Source: Eledone cirrhosa
Taxonomy: Eukaryota; Mollusca; Cephalopoda; Octopoda; Eledonidae
DNA: 64,000 nt
Assembly (NCBI GenBank): GCA_964016885.1
Contig: OZ024744.1
Location: 23,730,798-23,794,797 of the forward strand
Direction of reading: 5' to 3'
Shown here: positions 40,801-55,900 of the stretch, one piece after another
How the letters are laid out: every line of letters begins with the position of its first letter
Numbering within the stretch: the stretch's first letter is position 1
The notes under the pieces: generated by a model
Told to the model about the DNA's origin: nothing
Seen by the model: the letters and a program-made list of their open reading frames with translations, nothing else
Databases searched by the model: none
Program-made: the position numbers and the translations under genes

Positions 40801-40916
40801 AACTGACTCGTTTTAACAACAGTTCAAACTTAAGAACTGATTCGTTTTAACAACAGTTTAATCTTAAAATAAAATTCGTTTAACAACAGTTGAATCTTAA
40901 GGACTGGCTCGTTTTA
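37866..40916 (+). repeat. Domain III higher-order repeat, 3,051 bp
   Basis: This block runs from one ACATCACATG marker to the next. It is of the P type: the marker monomer keeps CTCG and is followed by CAGCTGTATC and CTCGATATGAC. It includes the GAAGCTTAAG variant (39,403), a 32-bp GATAAATCG monomer near 39.93 kb, a GATGAATCG counterpart about 235 bp later, and F-H-G plus CAGCTGCATC near 40.32-40.43 kb. Confidence 0.82.
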
Positions 40917-43900
40917 ACATCACATGTATATTATGATAAAACTCGTTTTAACAACAGCTGTATCTTAAGAACTGACTCGATATGACAACAGTTGAATGTT
41001 AAGAACTGACTCGTTTTAACAACAGTTCAATCTTAAGATAAAACTGATTATAACAACAGTTGCATCTTAAGAACTGACTTGTTTTAACAACAGTTAAATC
41101 TGAAGAACTGACTCGTTTTAACAACAGTTGAATCTGAAGATAAAACTCGTTTAACAACAGTTGAATCTTAAGAACTGACTCGTTTTAACGACAGATGAAT
41201 CTTATGATAAAACTCGTTTTAACAACAATTGAATCTTAAGAACTGATTCGTTTTAACAACAGTTGAATCTTAAGATAAAACTAGTTTTAACAACAGTTGA
41301 ATCTTAAGATAAAACTAGTTTTAACAACAGTTGAATCTTAAGAACTGACTCGTTTTAACAACAGTTGAAACTTCAAATAAAACTTGTTTTAACAACAGTT
41401 GAATCTTAAGAACTGACTCATTTTAACAACAGTTCAATCTTAAGAACTGATTCGTTTTAACAACAGTTGAATCTTAAGATAAAACTAGTTTTAATAACTG
41501 TTGAATCTTAAGATAAAACTCGTTTTAACAAGAGTTGAATCTTAAGAACTGACTCGTTTTAACAACAGTTGAATCTTAAATAAAACTCGTTTTAACAACA
41601 GTTGAATCTTAAGAACTGACTCGTTTTAACAACAGTTGAATCTTAAGAACTGACTGGTTTTAACAACAGTTCAACCTTAAGAACTGACTAGTTTTAACAA
41701 CAGTTGAATCTCAAGAACTGACTCGTTTTAATAACAGTTGAATCTTAAGATAAAACTCGTTTTAACAACAGTTGAATCTTAAGAAATGACTCGTTTTAAT
41801 AACAGTTGAATCTTAAGAACTGACTCGTTTTAACAACAGTTCAACCTTAAGAACTGACTCGTTGTAACAACAGTTGAAACTTCAAATAAAACTCGTTTTA
41901 ACCACAGTTGAATCTTAAGAACTGAATCAATTTAACAACAGTTGAATCTTAAGAACTGATTCGTGTTAATAACAATTGAATCTTAAGATAAAACTCGTTT
42001 TAACAAAAGTTGAATCTTAAGAACTGACTCGTTTTAACAACAGCTGAATCTTAAGATAAAACTCGTTTTAACAACAGTTGAATCTTAAGAACTGACTCGT
42101 TTTATCAACAGTTCAACCTTAAGCACTGACTCGTTTTAACAACAGTTGAATCTTCAAATAAAACTCGTTTTAATAACAGTTGAATCTTAAGAACTGACTC
42201 GTTTTAACAACAGTTGAATCTTAAGATAAAACTCGTTTTAACAACAGTTGAATCTTAAGAACTGACTCATTTTAACAACAGTTGAATCTTAAGATAAAAC
42301 TCGTTTTAACAACAGTTGAATCTTAAGAACTGACTCGTTTTAACAACAGTTCAACCTTAAGAACTGACTCGTTTTAACAACAGTTGAATCTTCAAATAAA
42401 ACTCGTTTTAACTACAGTTGAATCTTAAGAACTGACTCGTTTTAACAACAGTTGAATCTTAAGATAAAACTCGTTTTAACAACAGTTGAATCTTAAGAAC
42501 TGACTCATTTTAACAACAGTTGAATCTTAAGAACTGATTCGTTTTAACAACAGTTGAATCTTCAGATAAAACTCGTTTTAACTACAGTTGAATCTTAAGA
42601 ACTGATTCGTTTTAACAACAGTTGAATCTTAAGATAAAACTCGTTTTAACAACAGTTGAATCTTAAGAACTGACTCATTTTAACAACAGTTGAATCTTAA
42701 GAACTGATTCGTTTTAACAACAGTTGAAGCTTAAGATAAAACTCGTTTTAACAACAGTTGAATCTTAAGAACTGACTCGTTTTAACAACAGTTGAATCTT
42801 AAGAAATGACTCGTTTTATTAACAGTTGAATCTTAAGAACTGACTCGTTTTATCAACAGTTCAACCTTAAGAACTGACTCATCTTAGCAACAGTTGAATC
42901 TTCAAATAAAACTCGTTTTAACAACAATTGAATCTTAAGAACTGATTCGTTTTAACAACAGCTGAATCTTAAGATAGAACTCGTTTTAACAACAGTTGAA
43001 TCTTAAGATAAAATTCGTTTTAACAACAGTTGAATCTTAAGAACTGACTCATTTTAACGACAGCTGAATCTTTAGATAAAACTCGTTTTAACAACAGTTG
43101 AATCTTAAGAACTGACTCGTTTTATCAACAGTTCAACCTTAAGAACTGACTCGTTTTAACAACAGTTGAATCCTCAAATAAAACTCGTTTTAACAACAGT
43201 TGAATCTTAAGAACTGACTCGTTTTAACAACAGTTGAATCTTAAGATAAATCGTTTTAACAACTGTTGTATCTTAAGAACTGACTCATTTTAACAACAGT
43301 TGAATCTTAAGATAAAACTCGTTTTAACAACAGTTGAATCTTAAGAACTGACTCGTTTTAACAACAGTTCAACCTTAAGAACTGACTCGTTTTAACAACA
43401 GTTGAATCTTCAAATAAAACTCGTTTTAACTACAGTTGAATCTTAAGAACTGACTCGTTTTAACAACAGTTGAATCTTAAGATAAATCGTTTTAACAACA
43501 GTTGTATCTTAAGAACTGACTCATTTTAACAACAGTTGAATCTTAAGATTAAACTCGTTTTAACAACAGTTGAATCTTAAGAACTGACTCGTTTTAATAA
43601 CAGTTGAATCTTCAAATATAACTCGTTTCAACAACAGTTGAATCTTAAGATAAACTCGTTTTAACAACAGTTGAATCTTAAGATAAACCTCGTTTTAACA
43701 ACATTTGAATCTTAAGAACTGACTCGTTTTAACAACAGCTGCATCTTAAGATAAAACTCGTTTTAACAACAGTTGAATCTTAAGAACTGACTCGTTTTAT
43801 CAACAGTTCAACCTGAAGAACTTACTCGTTTTAACAACAGTTGAATCTTCAAATAAAACTCGTTTTAACAACAGCTGAATCTTAAGATAACACTCGTTTT

Positions 43901-44239
43901 AACAAAAGTTGAATCTTAAGAACTGACTCGTTTTAACAACAGTTCAACCTTAAGAACTGACTAGTTTTAACAACAGTTTAATCTTAGAATAAAATTCGTT
44001 TTAACAACAGTTGAATCTTAAGAACTGACTCGTTTTAACAAAAGTTGAATCTTACGAACTGACTCGTTTTAACAATAGTTGTCTCTTTAGATAAATCTCG
44101 TTTTAACAACAGTTGAATTTTAAAATTGACTCGTTTTAACAACAGTTCAAACTTAAGAACTGATTCGTTTTAACAACAGTTTAATCTTAAAATAAAATTC
44201 GTTTAACAACAGTTGAATCTTAAGGACTGGCTCGTTTTA
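40917..44239 (+). repeat. Domain III higher-order repeat, 3,323 bp
   Basis: This P-type block has the same order as the previous one; the GAAGCTTAAG marker is offset by 3,323 bp (39,403 to 42,726), matching the marker-to-marker distance. It carries an additional stretch near 42.0-42.6 kb relative to the previous block. It retains the full five-monomer segment between GTTGTATC (43,501) and CAGCTGCATC (43,738) that later copies have lost. Confidence 0.82.
43227..43258 (+). repeat. 32-bp short monomer with GATAAATCG
   Basis: This B-like monomer has lost two bases (GATAAATCG instead of GATAAAACTCG). It occurs as a pair, the second at 43,463-43,494, and the pair recurs in blocks near 48.13/48.36, 52.13/52.37 and 55.87/56.10 kb. 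In the corresponding place near 60.85 kb the monomer is full length, so copies there either predate the deletion or were corrected. Confidence 0.88.
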
Positions 44240-47200
44240 ACATCACATGTATATTATGATAAAACTCGTTTTAACAACAGCTGTATCTTAAGAACTGACT
44301 CGATATGACAACAGTTGAATGTTAAGAACTGACTCGTTTTAACAACAGTTCAATCTTAAGATAAAACTGATTATAACAACAGTTGCATCTTAAGAACTGA
44401 CTTGTTTTAACAACAGTTAAATCTGAAGAACTGACTCGTTTTAACAACAGTTGAATCTGAAGATAAAACTCGTTTAACAACAGTTGAATCTTAAGAACTG
44501 ACTCGTTTTAACGACAGATGAATCTTATGATAAAACTCGTTTTAACAACAATTGAATCTTAAGAACTGATTCGTTTTAACAACAGTTGAATCTTAAGATA
44601 AAACTAGTTTTAACAACAGTTGAATCTTAAGATAAAACTAGTTTTAACAACAGTTGAATCTTAAGAACTGACTCGTTTTAACAACAGTTGAAACTTCAAA
44701 TAAAACTTGTTTTAACAACAGTTGAATCTTAAGAACTGACTCATTTTAACAACAGTTCAATCTTAAGAACTGATTCGTTTTAACAACAGTTGAATCTTAA
44801 GATAAAACTAGTTTTAATAACTGTTGAATCTTAAGATAAAACTCGTTTTAACAAGAGTTGAATCTTAAGAACTGACTCGTTTTAACAACAGTTGAATCTT
44901 AAATAAAACTCGTTTTAACAACAGTTGAATCTTAAGAACTGACTCGTTTTAACAACAGTTGAATCTTAAGAACTGACTGGTTTTAACAACAGTTCAACCT
45001 TAAGAACTGACTAGTTTTAACAACAGTTGAATCTCAAGAACTGACTCGTTTTAATAACAGTTGAATCTTAAGATAAAACTCGTTTTAACAACAGTTGAAT
45101 CTTAAGAAATGACTCGTTTTAATAACAGTTGAATCTTAAGAACTGACTCGTTTTAACAACAGTTCAACCTTAAGAACTGACTCGTTGTAACAACAGTTGA
45201 AACTTCAAATAAAACTCGTTTTAACCACAGTTGAATCTTAAGAACTGAATCAATTTAACAACAGTTGAATCTTAAGAACTGACTCGTGTTAACAACAATT
45301 GAATCTTAAGATAAAACTCGTTTTAACAAAAGTTGAATCTTAAGAACTGACTCGTTTTAACAACAGCTGAATCTTAAGATAAAACTAGTTTTAACAACAG
45401 TTGAATCTTAAGAACTGACTCGTTTTAACAACAGCTGAATCTTAAGATAAAACTCGTTTTAACAACAGTTGAATCTTAAGAACTGACTCATTTTAACAAC
45501 AGTTGAATCTTAAGATAAAACTCGTTTTAACAACAGTTGAATCTTAAGAACTGACTCGTTTTAACAACAGTTCAACCTTAAGAACTGACTCGTTTTAACA
45601 ACAGTTGAATCTTCAAATAAAACTCGTTTTAACTACAGTTGAATCTTAAGAACTGACTCGTTTTAACAACAGTTGAATCTTAAGATAAAACTCGTTTTAA
45701 CAACAGTTGAATCTTAAGAACTGACTCATTTTAACAACAGTTGAATCTTAAGAACTGATTCGTTTTAACAACAGTTGAATCTTCAGATAAAACTCGTTTT
45801 AACTACAGTTGAATCTTAAGAACTGACTCGTTTTAACAACAGTTGAATCTTAAGATAAAACTCGTTTTAACAACAGTTGAATCTTAAGAACTGACTCATT
45901 TTAACAACAGTTGAATCTTAAGAACTGATTCGTTTTAACAACAGTTGAATCTTAAGATAAAACTCGTTTTAACAACAGTTGAATCTTAAGAACTGACTCG
46001 TTTTATCAACAGTTCAACCTGAAGAACTTACTCGTTTTAACAACAGTTGAATCTTCAAATAAAACTCGTTTTAACAACAGCTGAATCTTAAGATAACACT
46101 CGTTTTAACAAAAGTTGAATCTTAAGAACTGACTCGTTTTAACAACAGTTCAACCTTAAGAACTGACTAGTTTTAACAACAGTTTAATCTTAGAATAAAA
46201 TTCGTTTTAACAACAGTTGAATCTTAAGAACTGACTCGTTTTAACAAAAGTTGAATCTTACGAACTGACTCGTTTTAACAATAGTTGTCTCTTTAGATAA
46301 ATCTCGTTTTAACAACAGTTGAATTTTAAAACTGACTCGTTTTAACAACAGTTCAAACTTAAGAACTGATTCGTTTTAACAACAGTTTAATCTTAAAATA
46401 AAATTCGTTTAACAACAGTTGAATCTTAAGGACTGGCTCGTTTTAACATCACATGTATATTATGATAAAACTGGTTTTAACAACAGATGTATCTTAAGAA
46501 CTGACTCGATATAACAACAGTTGAATGTTAAGAACTGACTCGTTTTAACAACAGTTCAATCTTAAGATAAAACTGATTATAACAACAGTTGCATCTTAAG
46601 AACTGACTTGTTTTAACAACAGTTAAATCTGAAGAACTGACTCGATTTAACAACAGTTGAATCTTAAGATAAAACTCGTTTTAACAAGAGTTGAATCTTA
46701 AGAACTGACTCGTTTTAACAACAGTTGAATCTTAAATAAAACTCGTTTTAACAACAGTTGAATCTTAAGAACTGACTCGTTTTAACAACAGTTGAATCTT
46801 AAGAACTGACTGGTTTTAACAACAGTTCAACCTTAAGAACTGACTAGTTTTAACAACAGTTGAATCTCAAGAACTGACTCGTTTTAATAACAGTTGAATC
46901 TTAAGATAAAACTCGTTTTAACAACAGTTGAATCTTAAGAAATGACTCGTTTTAATAACAGTTGAATCTTAAGAACTGACTCGTTTTAACAACAGTTCAA
47001 CCTTAAGAACTGACTCGTTGTAACAACAGTTGAAACTTCAAATAAAACTCGTTTTAACCACAGTTGAATCTTAAGAACTGAATCAATTTAACAACAGTTG
47101 AATCTTAAGAACTGACTCGTGTTAACAACAATTGAATCTTAAGATAAAACTCGTTTTAACAACAGTTGAATCTTAAGAACTGACTCATTTTAACAACAGT

Positions 47201-48956
47201 TGAATCTTAAGAACTGATTCGTTTTAACAACAGTTGAATCTTAAGATAAAACTCGTTTTAACAACAGTTGAATCTTAAGAACTGACTCGTTTTAACAACA
47301 GTTCAACCTTAAGAACTGACTCGTTTTAACAACAGTTGAATCTTCAAATAAAACTCGTTTTAACTACAGTTGAATCTTAAGAACTGACTCGTTTTAACAA
47401 CAGTTGAATCTTAAGATAAAACTCGTTTTAACAACAGTTGAATCTTAAGAACTGACTCATTTTAACAACAGTTGAATCTTAAGAACTGATTCGTTTTAAC
47501 AACAGTTGAATCTTAAGATAAAACTCGTTTTAACAACAGTTGAATCTTAAGAACTGACTCATTTTAACAACAGTTGAATCTTAAGAACTGATTCGTTTTA
47601 ACAACAGTTGAAGCTTAAGATAAAACTCGTTTTAACAACAGTTGAATCTTAAGAACTGACTCGTTTTAACAACAGTTGAATCTTAAGAAATGACTCGTTT
47701 TATTAACAGTTGAATCTTAAGAACTGACTCGTTTTATCAACAGTTCAACCTTAAGAACTGACTCATCTTAACAACAGTTGAATCTTCAAATAAAACTCGT
47801 TTTAACAACAATTGAATCTTAAGAACTGATTCGTTTTAACAACAGCTGAATCTTAAGATAGAACTCGTTTTAACAACAGTTGAATCTTAAGATAAAATTC
47901 GTTTTAACAACAGTTGAATCTTAAGAACTGACTCATTTTAACGACAGCTGAATCTTTAGATAAAACTCGTTTTAACAACAGTTGAATCTTAAGAACTGAC
48001 TCGTTTTATCAACAGTTCAACCTTAAGAACTGACTCGTTTTAACAACAGTTGAATCCTCAAATAAAACTCGTTTTAACAACAGTTGAATCTTAAGAACTG
48101 ACTCGTTTTAACAACAGTTGAATCTTAAGATAAATCGTTTTAACAACTGTTGTATCTTAAGAACTGACTCATTTTAACAACAGTTGAATCTTAAGATAAA
48201 ACTCGTTTTAACAACAGTTGAATCTTAAGAACTGACTCGTTTTAACAACAGTTCAACCTTAAGAACTGACTCGTTTTAACAACAGTTGAATCTTCAAATA
48301 AAACTCGTTTTAACTACAGTTGAATCTTAAGAACTGACTCGTTTTAACAACAGTTGAATCTTAAGATAAATCGTTTTAACAACAGTTGTATCTTAAGAAC
48401 TGACTCATTTTAACAACAGTTGAATCTTAAGAACTGACTCGTTTTAACAACAGCTGCATCTTAAGATAAAACTCTCGTTTTAACAACAGTTGAATCTTAA
48501 GAACTGACTCGTTTTATCAACAGTTCAACCTGAAGAACTTACTCGTTTTAACAACAGTTGAATCTTCAAATAAAACTCGTTTTAACAACAGCTGAATCTT
48601 AAGATAACACTCGTTCTAACAAAAGTTGAATCTTAAGAACTGACTCGTTTTAACAACAGTTCAACCTTAAGAACTGACTAGTTTTAACAACAGTTTAATC
48701 TTAGAATAAAATTCGTTTTAACAACAGTTGAATCTTAAGAACTGACTCGTTTTAACAAAAGTTGAATCTTACGAACTGACTCGTTTTAACAATAGTTGTC
48801 TCTTTAGATAAATCTCGTTTTAACAACAGTTGAATTTTAAAACTGACTCGTTTTAACAACAGTTCAAACTTAAGAACTGATTCGTTTTAACAACAGTTTA
48901 ATCTTAAAATAAAATTCGTTTAACAACAGTTGAATCTTAAGGACTGGCTCGTTTTA
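44240..48956 (+). repeat. Domain III P+Q unit, 4,717 bp
   Basis: This is the first unit with two marker monomers. The P half starts at 44,240 (CTCGTTTT, GATATGAC); the Q half starts at 46,446, with CTGGTTTT in the marker, CAGATGTATC and GATATAAC. In the Q half, 41 bp separate CGATTTAAC (46,643) from ACAAGAG (46,684), whereas the later Q copy near 55.16 kb has 414 bp, a difference of 373 bp or eleven monomers. Confidence 0.82.
48453..48488 (+). repeat. 36-bp monomer with CT duplication
   Basis: The CAGCTGCATC monomer here reads AAACTCTCG instead of AAACTCG, a 2-base CT duplication at about 48,472-48,475. The same insertion occurs at about 52,475-52,478 but not in the corresponding monomer near 56,201-56,207. 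The HOR offset accordingly changes from 3,730 bp before it to 3,728 bp after it. Exact monomer edges are approximate by a few bases. Confidence 0.85.
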
Positions 48957-51900
48957 ACATCACATGTATATTATGATAAAACTCGTTTTAACAACAGCTG
49001 TATCTTAAGAACTGACTCGATATGACAACAGTTGAATGTTAAGAACTGACTCGTTTTAACAACAGTTCAATCTTAAGATAAAACTGATTATAACAACAGT
49101 TGCATCTTAAGAACTGACTTGTTTTAACAACAGTTAAATCTGAAGAACTGACTCGTTTTAACAACAGTTGAATCTGAAGATAAAACTCGTTTAACAACAG
49201 TTGAATCTTAAGAACTGACTCGTTTTAACGACAGATGAATCTTATGATAAAACTCGTTTTAACAACAATTGAATCTTAAGAACTGATTCGTTTTAACAAC
49301 AGTTGAATCTTAAGATAAAACTAGTTTTAACAACAGTTGAATCTTAAGATAAAACTAGTTTTAACAACAGTTGAATCTTAAGAACTGACTCGTTTTAACA
49401 ACAGTTGAATCTTAAATAAAACTCGTTTTAACAACAGTTGAATCTTAAGAACTGACTCGTTTTAACAACAGTTGAATCTTAAGAACTGACTGGTTTTAAC
49501 AACAGTTCAACCTTAAGAACTGACTAGTTTTAACAACAGTTGAATCTCAAGAACTGACTCGTTTTAATAACAGTTGAATCTTAAGATAAAACTCGTTTTA
49601 ACAACAGTTGAATCTTAAGAAATGACTCGTTTTAATAACAGTTGAATCTTAAGAACTGACTCGTTTTAACAACAGTTCAACCTTAAGAACTGACTCGTTT
49701 TAACAACAGTTGAATCTTCAAATAAAACTCGTTTTAACTACAGTTGAATCTTAAGAACTGACTCGTTTTAACAACAGTTGAATCTTAAGATAAAACTCGT
49801 TTTAACAACAGTTGAATCTTAAGAACTGACTCATTTTAACAACAGTTGAATCTTAAGAACTGATTCGTTTTAACAACAGTTGAATCTTCAGATAAAACTC
49901 GTTTTAACTACAGTTGAATCTTAAGAACTGACTCGTTTTAACAACAGTTGAATCTTAAGATAAAACTCGTTTTAACAACAGTTGAATCTTAAGAACTGAC
50001 TCATTTTAACAACAGTTGAATCTTAAGAACTGATTCGTTTTAACAACAGTTGAATCTTAAGATAAAACTCGTTTTAACAACAGTTGAATCTTAAGAACTG
50101 ACTCGTTTTATCAACAGTTCAACCTGAAGAACTTACTCGTTTTAACAACAGTTGAATCTTCAAATAAAACTCGTTTTAACAACAGCTGAATCTTAAGATA
50201 ACACTCGTTTTAACAAAAGTTGAATCTTAAGAACTGACTCGTTTTAACAACAGTTCAACCTTAAGAACTGACTAGTTTTAACAACAGTTTAATCTTAGAA
50301 TAAAATTCGTTTTAACAACAGTTGAATCTTAAGAACTGACTCGTTTTAACAAAAGTTGAATCTTACGAACTGACTCGTTTTAACAATAGTTGTCTCTTTA
50401 GATAAATCTCGTTTTAACAACAGTTGAATTTTAAAACTGACTCGTTTTAACAACAGTTCAAACTTAAGAACTGATTCGTTTTAACAACAGTTTAATCTTA
50501 AAATAAAATTCGTTTAACAACAGTTGAATCTTAAGGACTGGCTCGTTTTAACATCACATGTATATTATGATAAAACTGGTTTTAACAACAGATGTATCTT
50601 AAGAACTGACTCGATATAACAACAGTTGAATGTTAAGAACTGACTCGTTTTAACAACAGTTCAATCTTAAGATAAAACTGATTATAACAACAGTTGCATC
50701 TTAAGAACTGACTTGTTTTAACAACAGTTAAATCTGAAGAACTGACTCGATTTAACAACAGTTGAATCTTAAGATAAAACTCGTTTTAACAAGAGTTGAA
50801 TCTTAAGAACTGACTCGTTTTAACAACAGTTGAATCTTAAATAAAACTCGTTTTAACAACAGTTGAATCTTAAGAACTGACTCGTTTTAACAACAGTTGA
50901 ATCTTAAGAACTGACTGGTTTTAACAACAGTTCAACCTTAAGAACTGACTAGTTTTAACAACAGTTGAATCTCAAGAACTGACTCGTTTTAATAACAGTT
51001 GAATCTTAAGATAAAACTCGTTTTAACAACAGTTGAATCTTAAGAAATGACTCGTTTTAATAACAGTTGAATCTTAAGAACTGACTCGTTTTAACAACAG
51101 TTCAACCTTAAGAACTGACTCGTTGTAACAACAGTTGAAACTTCAAATAAAACTCGTTTTAACCACAGTTGAATCTTAAGAACTGAATCAATTTAACAAC
51201 AGTTGAATCTTAAGAACTGACTCGTGTTAACAACAATTGAATCTTAAGATAAAACTCGTTTTAACAACAGTTGAATCTTAAGAACTGACTCATTTTAACA
51301 ACAGTTCAACCTTAAGAACTGACTCGTTTTAACAACAGTTGAATCTTCAAATAAAACTCGTTTTAACTACAGTTGAATCTTAAGAACTGACTCGTTTTAA
51401 CAACAGTTGAATCTTAAGATAAAACTCGTTTTAACAACAGTTGAATCTTAAGAACTGACTCATTTTAACAACAGTTGAATCTTAAGAACTGATTCGTTTT
51501 AACAACAGTTGAATCTTAAGATAAAACTCGTTTTAACAACAGTTGAATCTTAAGAACTGACTCATTTTAACAACAGTTGAATCTTAAGAACTGATTCGTT
51601 TTAACAACAGTTGAAGCTTAAGATAAAACTCGTTTTAACAACAGTTGAATCTTAAGAACTGACTCGTTTTAACAACAGTTGAATCTTAAGAAATGACTCG
51701 TTTTATTAACAGTTGAATCTTAAGAACTGACTCGTTTTATCAACAGTTCAACCTTAAGAACTGACTCATCTTAACAACAGTTGAATCTTCAAATAAAACT
51801 CGTTTTAACAACAATTGAATCTTAAGAACTGATTCGTTTTAACAACAGCTGAATCTTAAGATAGAACTCGTTTTAACAACAGTTGAATCTTAAGATAAAA

Positions 51901-52959
51901 TTCGTTTTAACAACAGTTGAATCTTAAGAACTGACTCATTTTAACGACAGCTGAATCTTTAGATAAAACTCGTTTTAACAACAGTTGAATCTTAAGAACT
52001 GACTCGTTTTATCAACAGTTCAACCTTAAGAACTGACTCGTTTTAACAACAGTTGAATCCTCAAATAAAACTCGTTTTAACAACAGTTGAATCTTAAGAA
52101 CTGACTCGTTTTAACAACAGTTGAATCTTAAGATAAATCGTTTTAACAACTGTTGTATCTTAAGAACTGACTCATTTTAACAACAGTTGAATCTTAAGAT
52201 AAAACTCGTTTTAACAACAGTTGAATCTTAAGAACTGACTCGTTTTAACAACAGTTCAACCTTAAGAACTGACTCGTTTTAACAACAGTTGAATCTTCAA
52301 ATAAAACTCGTTTTAACTACAGTTGAATCTTAAGAACTGACTCGTTTTAACAACAGTTGAATCTTAAGATAAATCGTTTTAACAACAGTTGTATCTTAAG
52401 AACTGACTCATTTTAACAACAGTTGAATCTTAAGAACTGACTCGTTTTAACAACAGCTGCATCTTAAGATAAAACTCTCGTTTTAACAACAGTTGAATCT
52501 TAAGAACTGACTCGTTTTATCAACAGTTCAACCTGAAGAACTTACTCGTTTTAACAACAGTTGAATCTTCAAATAAAACTCGTTTTAACAACAGCTGAAT
52601 CTTAAGATAACACTCGTTCTAACAAAAGTTGAATCTTAAGAACTGACTCGTTTTAACAACAGTTCAACCTTAAGAACTGACTAGTTTTAACAACAGTTTA
52701 ATCTTAGAATAAAATTCGTTTTAACAACAGTTGAATCTTAAGAACTGACTCGTTTTAACAAAAGTTGAATCTTACGAACTGACTCGTTTTAACAATAGTT
52801 GTCTCTTTAGATAAATCTCGTTTTAACAACAGTTGAATTTTAAAACTGACTCGTTTTAACAACAGTTCAAACTTAAGAACTGATTCGTTTTAACAACAGT
52901 TTAATCTTAAAATAAAATTCGTTTAACAACAGTTGAATCTTAAGGACTGGCTCGTTTTA
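48957..52959 (+). repeat. Domain III P+Q unit, 4,003 bp
   Basis: The P half (48,957-50,550) is only 1,594 bp, 408 bp or twelve monomers shorter than the P halves at 52,960 and 56,688; the missing part lies near 49.69 kb. The Q half starts at 50,551 with CTGGTTTT and CAGATGTATC. The segment between GTTGTATC (52,388) and CAGCTGCATC (52,456) is the short, 68-bp form. Confidence 0.83.
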
Positions 52960-55900
52960 ACATCACATGTATATTATGATAAAACTCGTTTTAACAACAG
53001 CTGTATCTTAAGAACTGACTCGATATGACAACAGTTGAATGTTAAGAACTGACTCGTTTTAACAACAGTTCAATCTTAAGATAAAACTGATTATAACAAC
53101 AGTTGCATCTTAAGAACTGACTTGTTTTAACAACAGTTAAATCTGAAGAACTGACTCGTTTTAACAACAGTTGAATCTGAAGATAAAACTCGTTTAACAA
53201 CAGTTGAATCTTAAGAACTGACTCGTTTTAACGACAGATGAATCTTATGATAAAACTAGTTTTAACAACAATTGAATCTTAAGAACTGATTCGTTTTAAC
53301 AACAGTTGAATCTTAAGATAAAACTAGTTTTAACAACAGTTGAATCTTAAGATAAAACTAGTTTTAACAACAGTTGAATCTTAAGAACTGACTCGTTTTA
53401 ACAACAGTTGAATCTTAAATAAAACTCGTTTTAACAACAGTTGAATCTTAAGAACTGACTCGTTTTAACAACAGTTGAATCTTAAGAACTGACTGGTTTT
53501 AACAACAGTTCAACCTTAAGAACTGACTAGTTTTAACAACAGTTGAATCTCAAGAACTGACTCGTTTTAATAACAGTTGAATCTTAAGATAAAACTCGTT
53601 TTAACAACAGTTGAATCTTAAGAAATGACTCGTTTTAATAACAGTTGAATCTTAAGAACTGACTCGTTTTAACAACAGTTCAACCTTAAGAACTGACTCG
53701 TTGTAACAACAGTTGAAACTTCAAATAAAACTCGTTTTAACCACAGTTGAATCTTAAGAACTGAATCAATTTAACAACAGTTGAATCTTAAGAACTGACT
53801 CGTGTTAACAACAATTGAATCTTAAGATAAAACTCGTTTTAACAAAAGTTGAATCTTAAGAACTGACTCGTTTTAACAACAGCTGAATCTTAAGATAAAA
53901 CTAGTTTTAACAACAGTTGAATCTTAAGAACTGACTCGTTTTAACAACAGCTGAATCTTAAGATAAAACTCGTTTTAACAACAGTTGAATCTTAAGAACT
54001 GACTCATTTTAACAACAGTTGAATCTTAAGATAAAACTCGTTTTAACAACAGTTGAATCTTAAGAACTGACTCGTTTTAACAACAGTTCAACCTTAAGAA
54101 CTGACTCGTTTTAACAACAGTTGAATCTTCAAATAAAACTCGTTTTAACTACAGTTGAATCTTAAGAACTGACTCGTTTTAACAACAGTTGAATCTTAAG
54201 ATAAAACTCGTTTTAACAACAGTTGAATCTTAAGAACTGACTCATTTTAACAACAGTTGAATCTTAAGAACTGATTCGTTTTAACAACAGTTGAATCTTC
54301 AGATAAAACTCGTTTTAACTACAGTTGAATCTTAAGAACTGACTCGTTTTAACAACAGTTGAATCTTAAGATAAAACTCGTTTTAACAACAGTTGAATCT
54401 TAAGAACTGACTCATTTTAACAACAGTTGAATCTTAAGAACTGATTCGTTTTAACAACAGTTGAATCTTAAGATAAAACTCGTTTTAACAACAGTTGAAT
54501 CTTAAGAACTGACTCGTTTTATCAACAGTTCAACCTGAAGAACTTACTCGTTTTAACAACAGTTGAATCTTCAAATAAAACTCGTTTTAACAACAGCTGA
54601 ATCTTAAGATAACACTCGTTTTAACAAAAGTTGAATCTTAAGAACTGACTCGTTTTAACAACAGTTCAACCTTAAGAACTGACTAGTTTTAACAACAGTT
54701 TAATCTTAGAATAAAATTCGTTTTAACAACAGTTGAATCTTAAGAACTGACTCGTTTTAACAAAAGTTGAATCTTACGAACTGACTCGTTTTAACAATAG
54801 TTGTCTCTTTAGATAAATCTCGTTTTAACAACAGTTGAATTTTAAAACTGACTCGTTTTAACAACAGTTCAAACTTAAGAACTGATTCGTTTTAACAACA
54901 GTTTAATCTTAAAATAAAATTCGTTTAACAACAGTTGAATCTTAAGGACTGGCTCGTTTTAACATCACATGTATATTATGATAAAACTGGTTTTAACAAC
55001 AGCTGTATCTTAAGAACTGACTCGATATAACAACAGTTGAATGTTAAGAACTGACTCGTTTTAACAACAGTTCAATCTTAAGATAAAACTGATTATAACA
55101 ACAGTTGCATCTTAAGAACTGACTTGTTTTAACAACAGTTAAATCTGAAGAACTGACTCGATTTAACAACAGTTGAATCTGAAGATAAAACTCGTTTAAC
55201 AACAGTTGAATCTTAAGAACTGACTCGTTTTAACGACAGATGAATCTTATGATAAAACTCGTTTTAACAACAATTGAATCTTAAGAACTGATTCGTTTTA
55301 ACAACAGTTGAATCTTAAGGTAAAACTAGTTTTAACAACAGTTGAATCTTAAGATAAAACTAGTTTTAACAACAGTTGAATCTTAAGAACTGACTCGTTT
55401 TAACAACAGTTGAAACTTCAAATAAAACTTGTTTTAACAACTGTTGAATCTTAAGAACTGACTCATTTTAACAACAGTTCAATCTTAAGAACTGATTCGT
55501 TTTAACAACAGTTGAATCTTAAGATAAAACTAGTTTTAATAACTGTTGAATCTTAAGATAAAACTCGTTTTAACAAGAGTTGAATCTTAAGAACTGACTC
55601 GTTTTAACAACAGTTGAATCTTAAATAAAACTCGTTTTAACAACAGTTGAATCTTAAGAACTGACTCGTTTTAACAACAGTTGAATCTTAAGAACTGACT
55701 GGTTTTAACAACAGTTCAACCTTAAGAACTGACTAGTTTTAACAACAGTTGAATCTCAAGAACTGACTCGTTTTAATAACAGTTGAATCGTAAGATAAAA
55801 CTCGTTTTAACAACAGTTGAATCTTAAGAACTGACTCGTTTTAACAACAGTTGAATCTTAAGATAAATCGTTTTAACAACTGTTGTATCTTAAGAACTGA

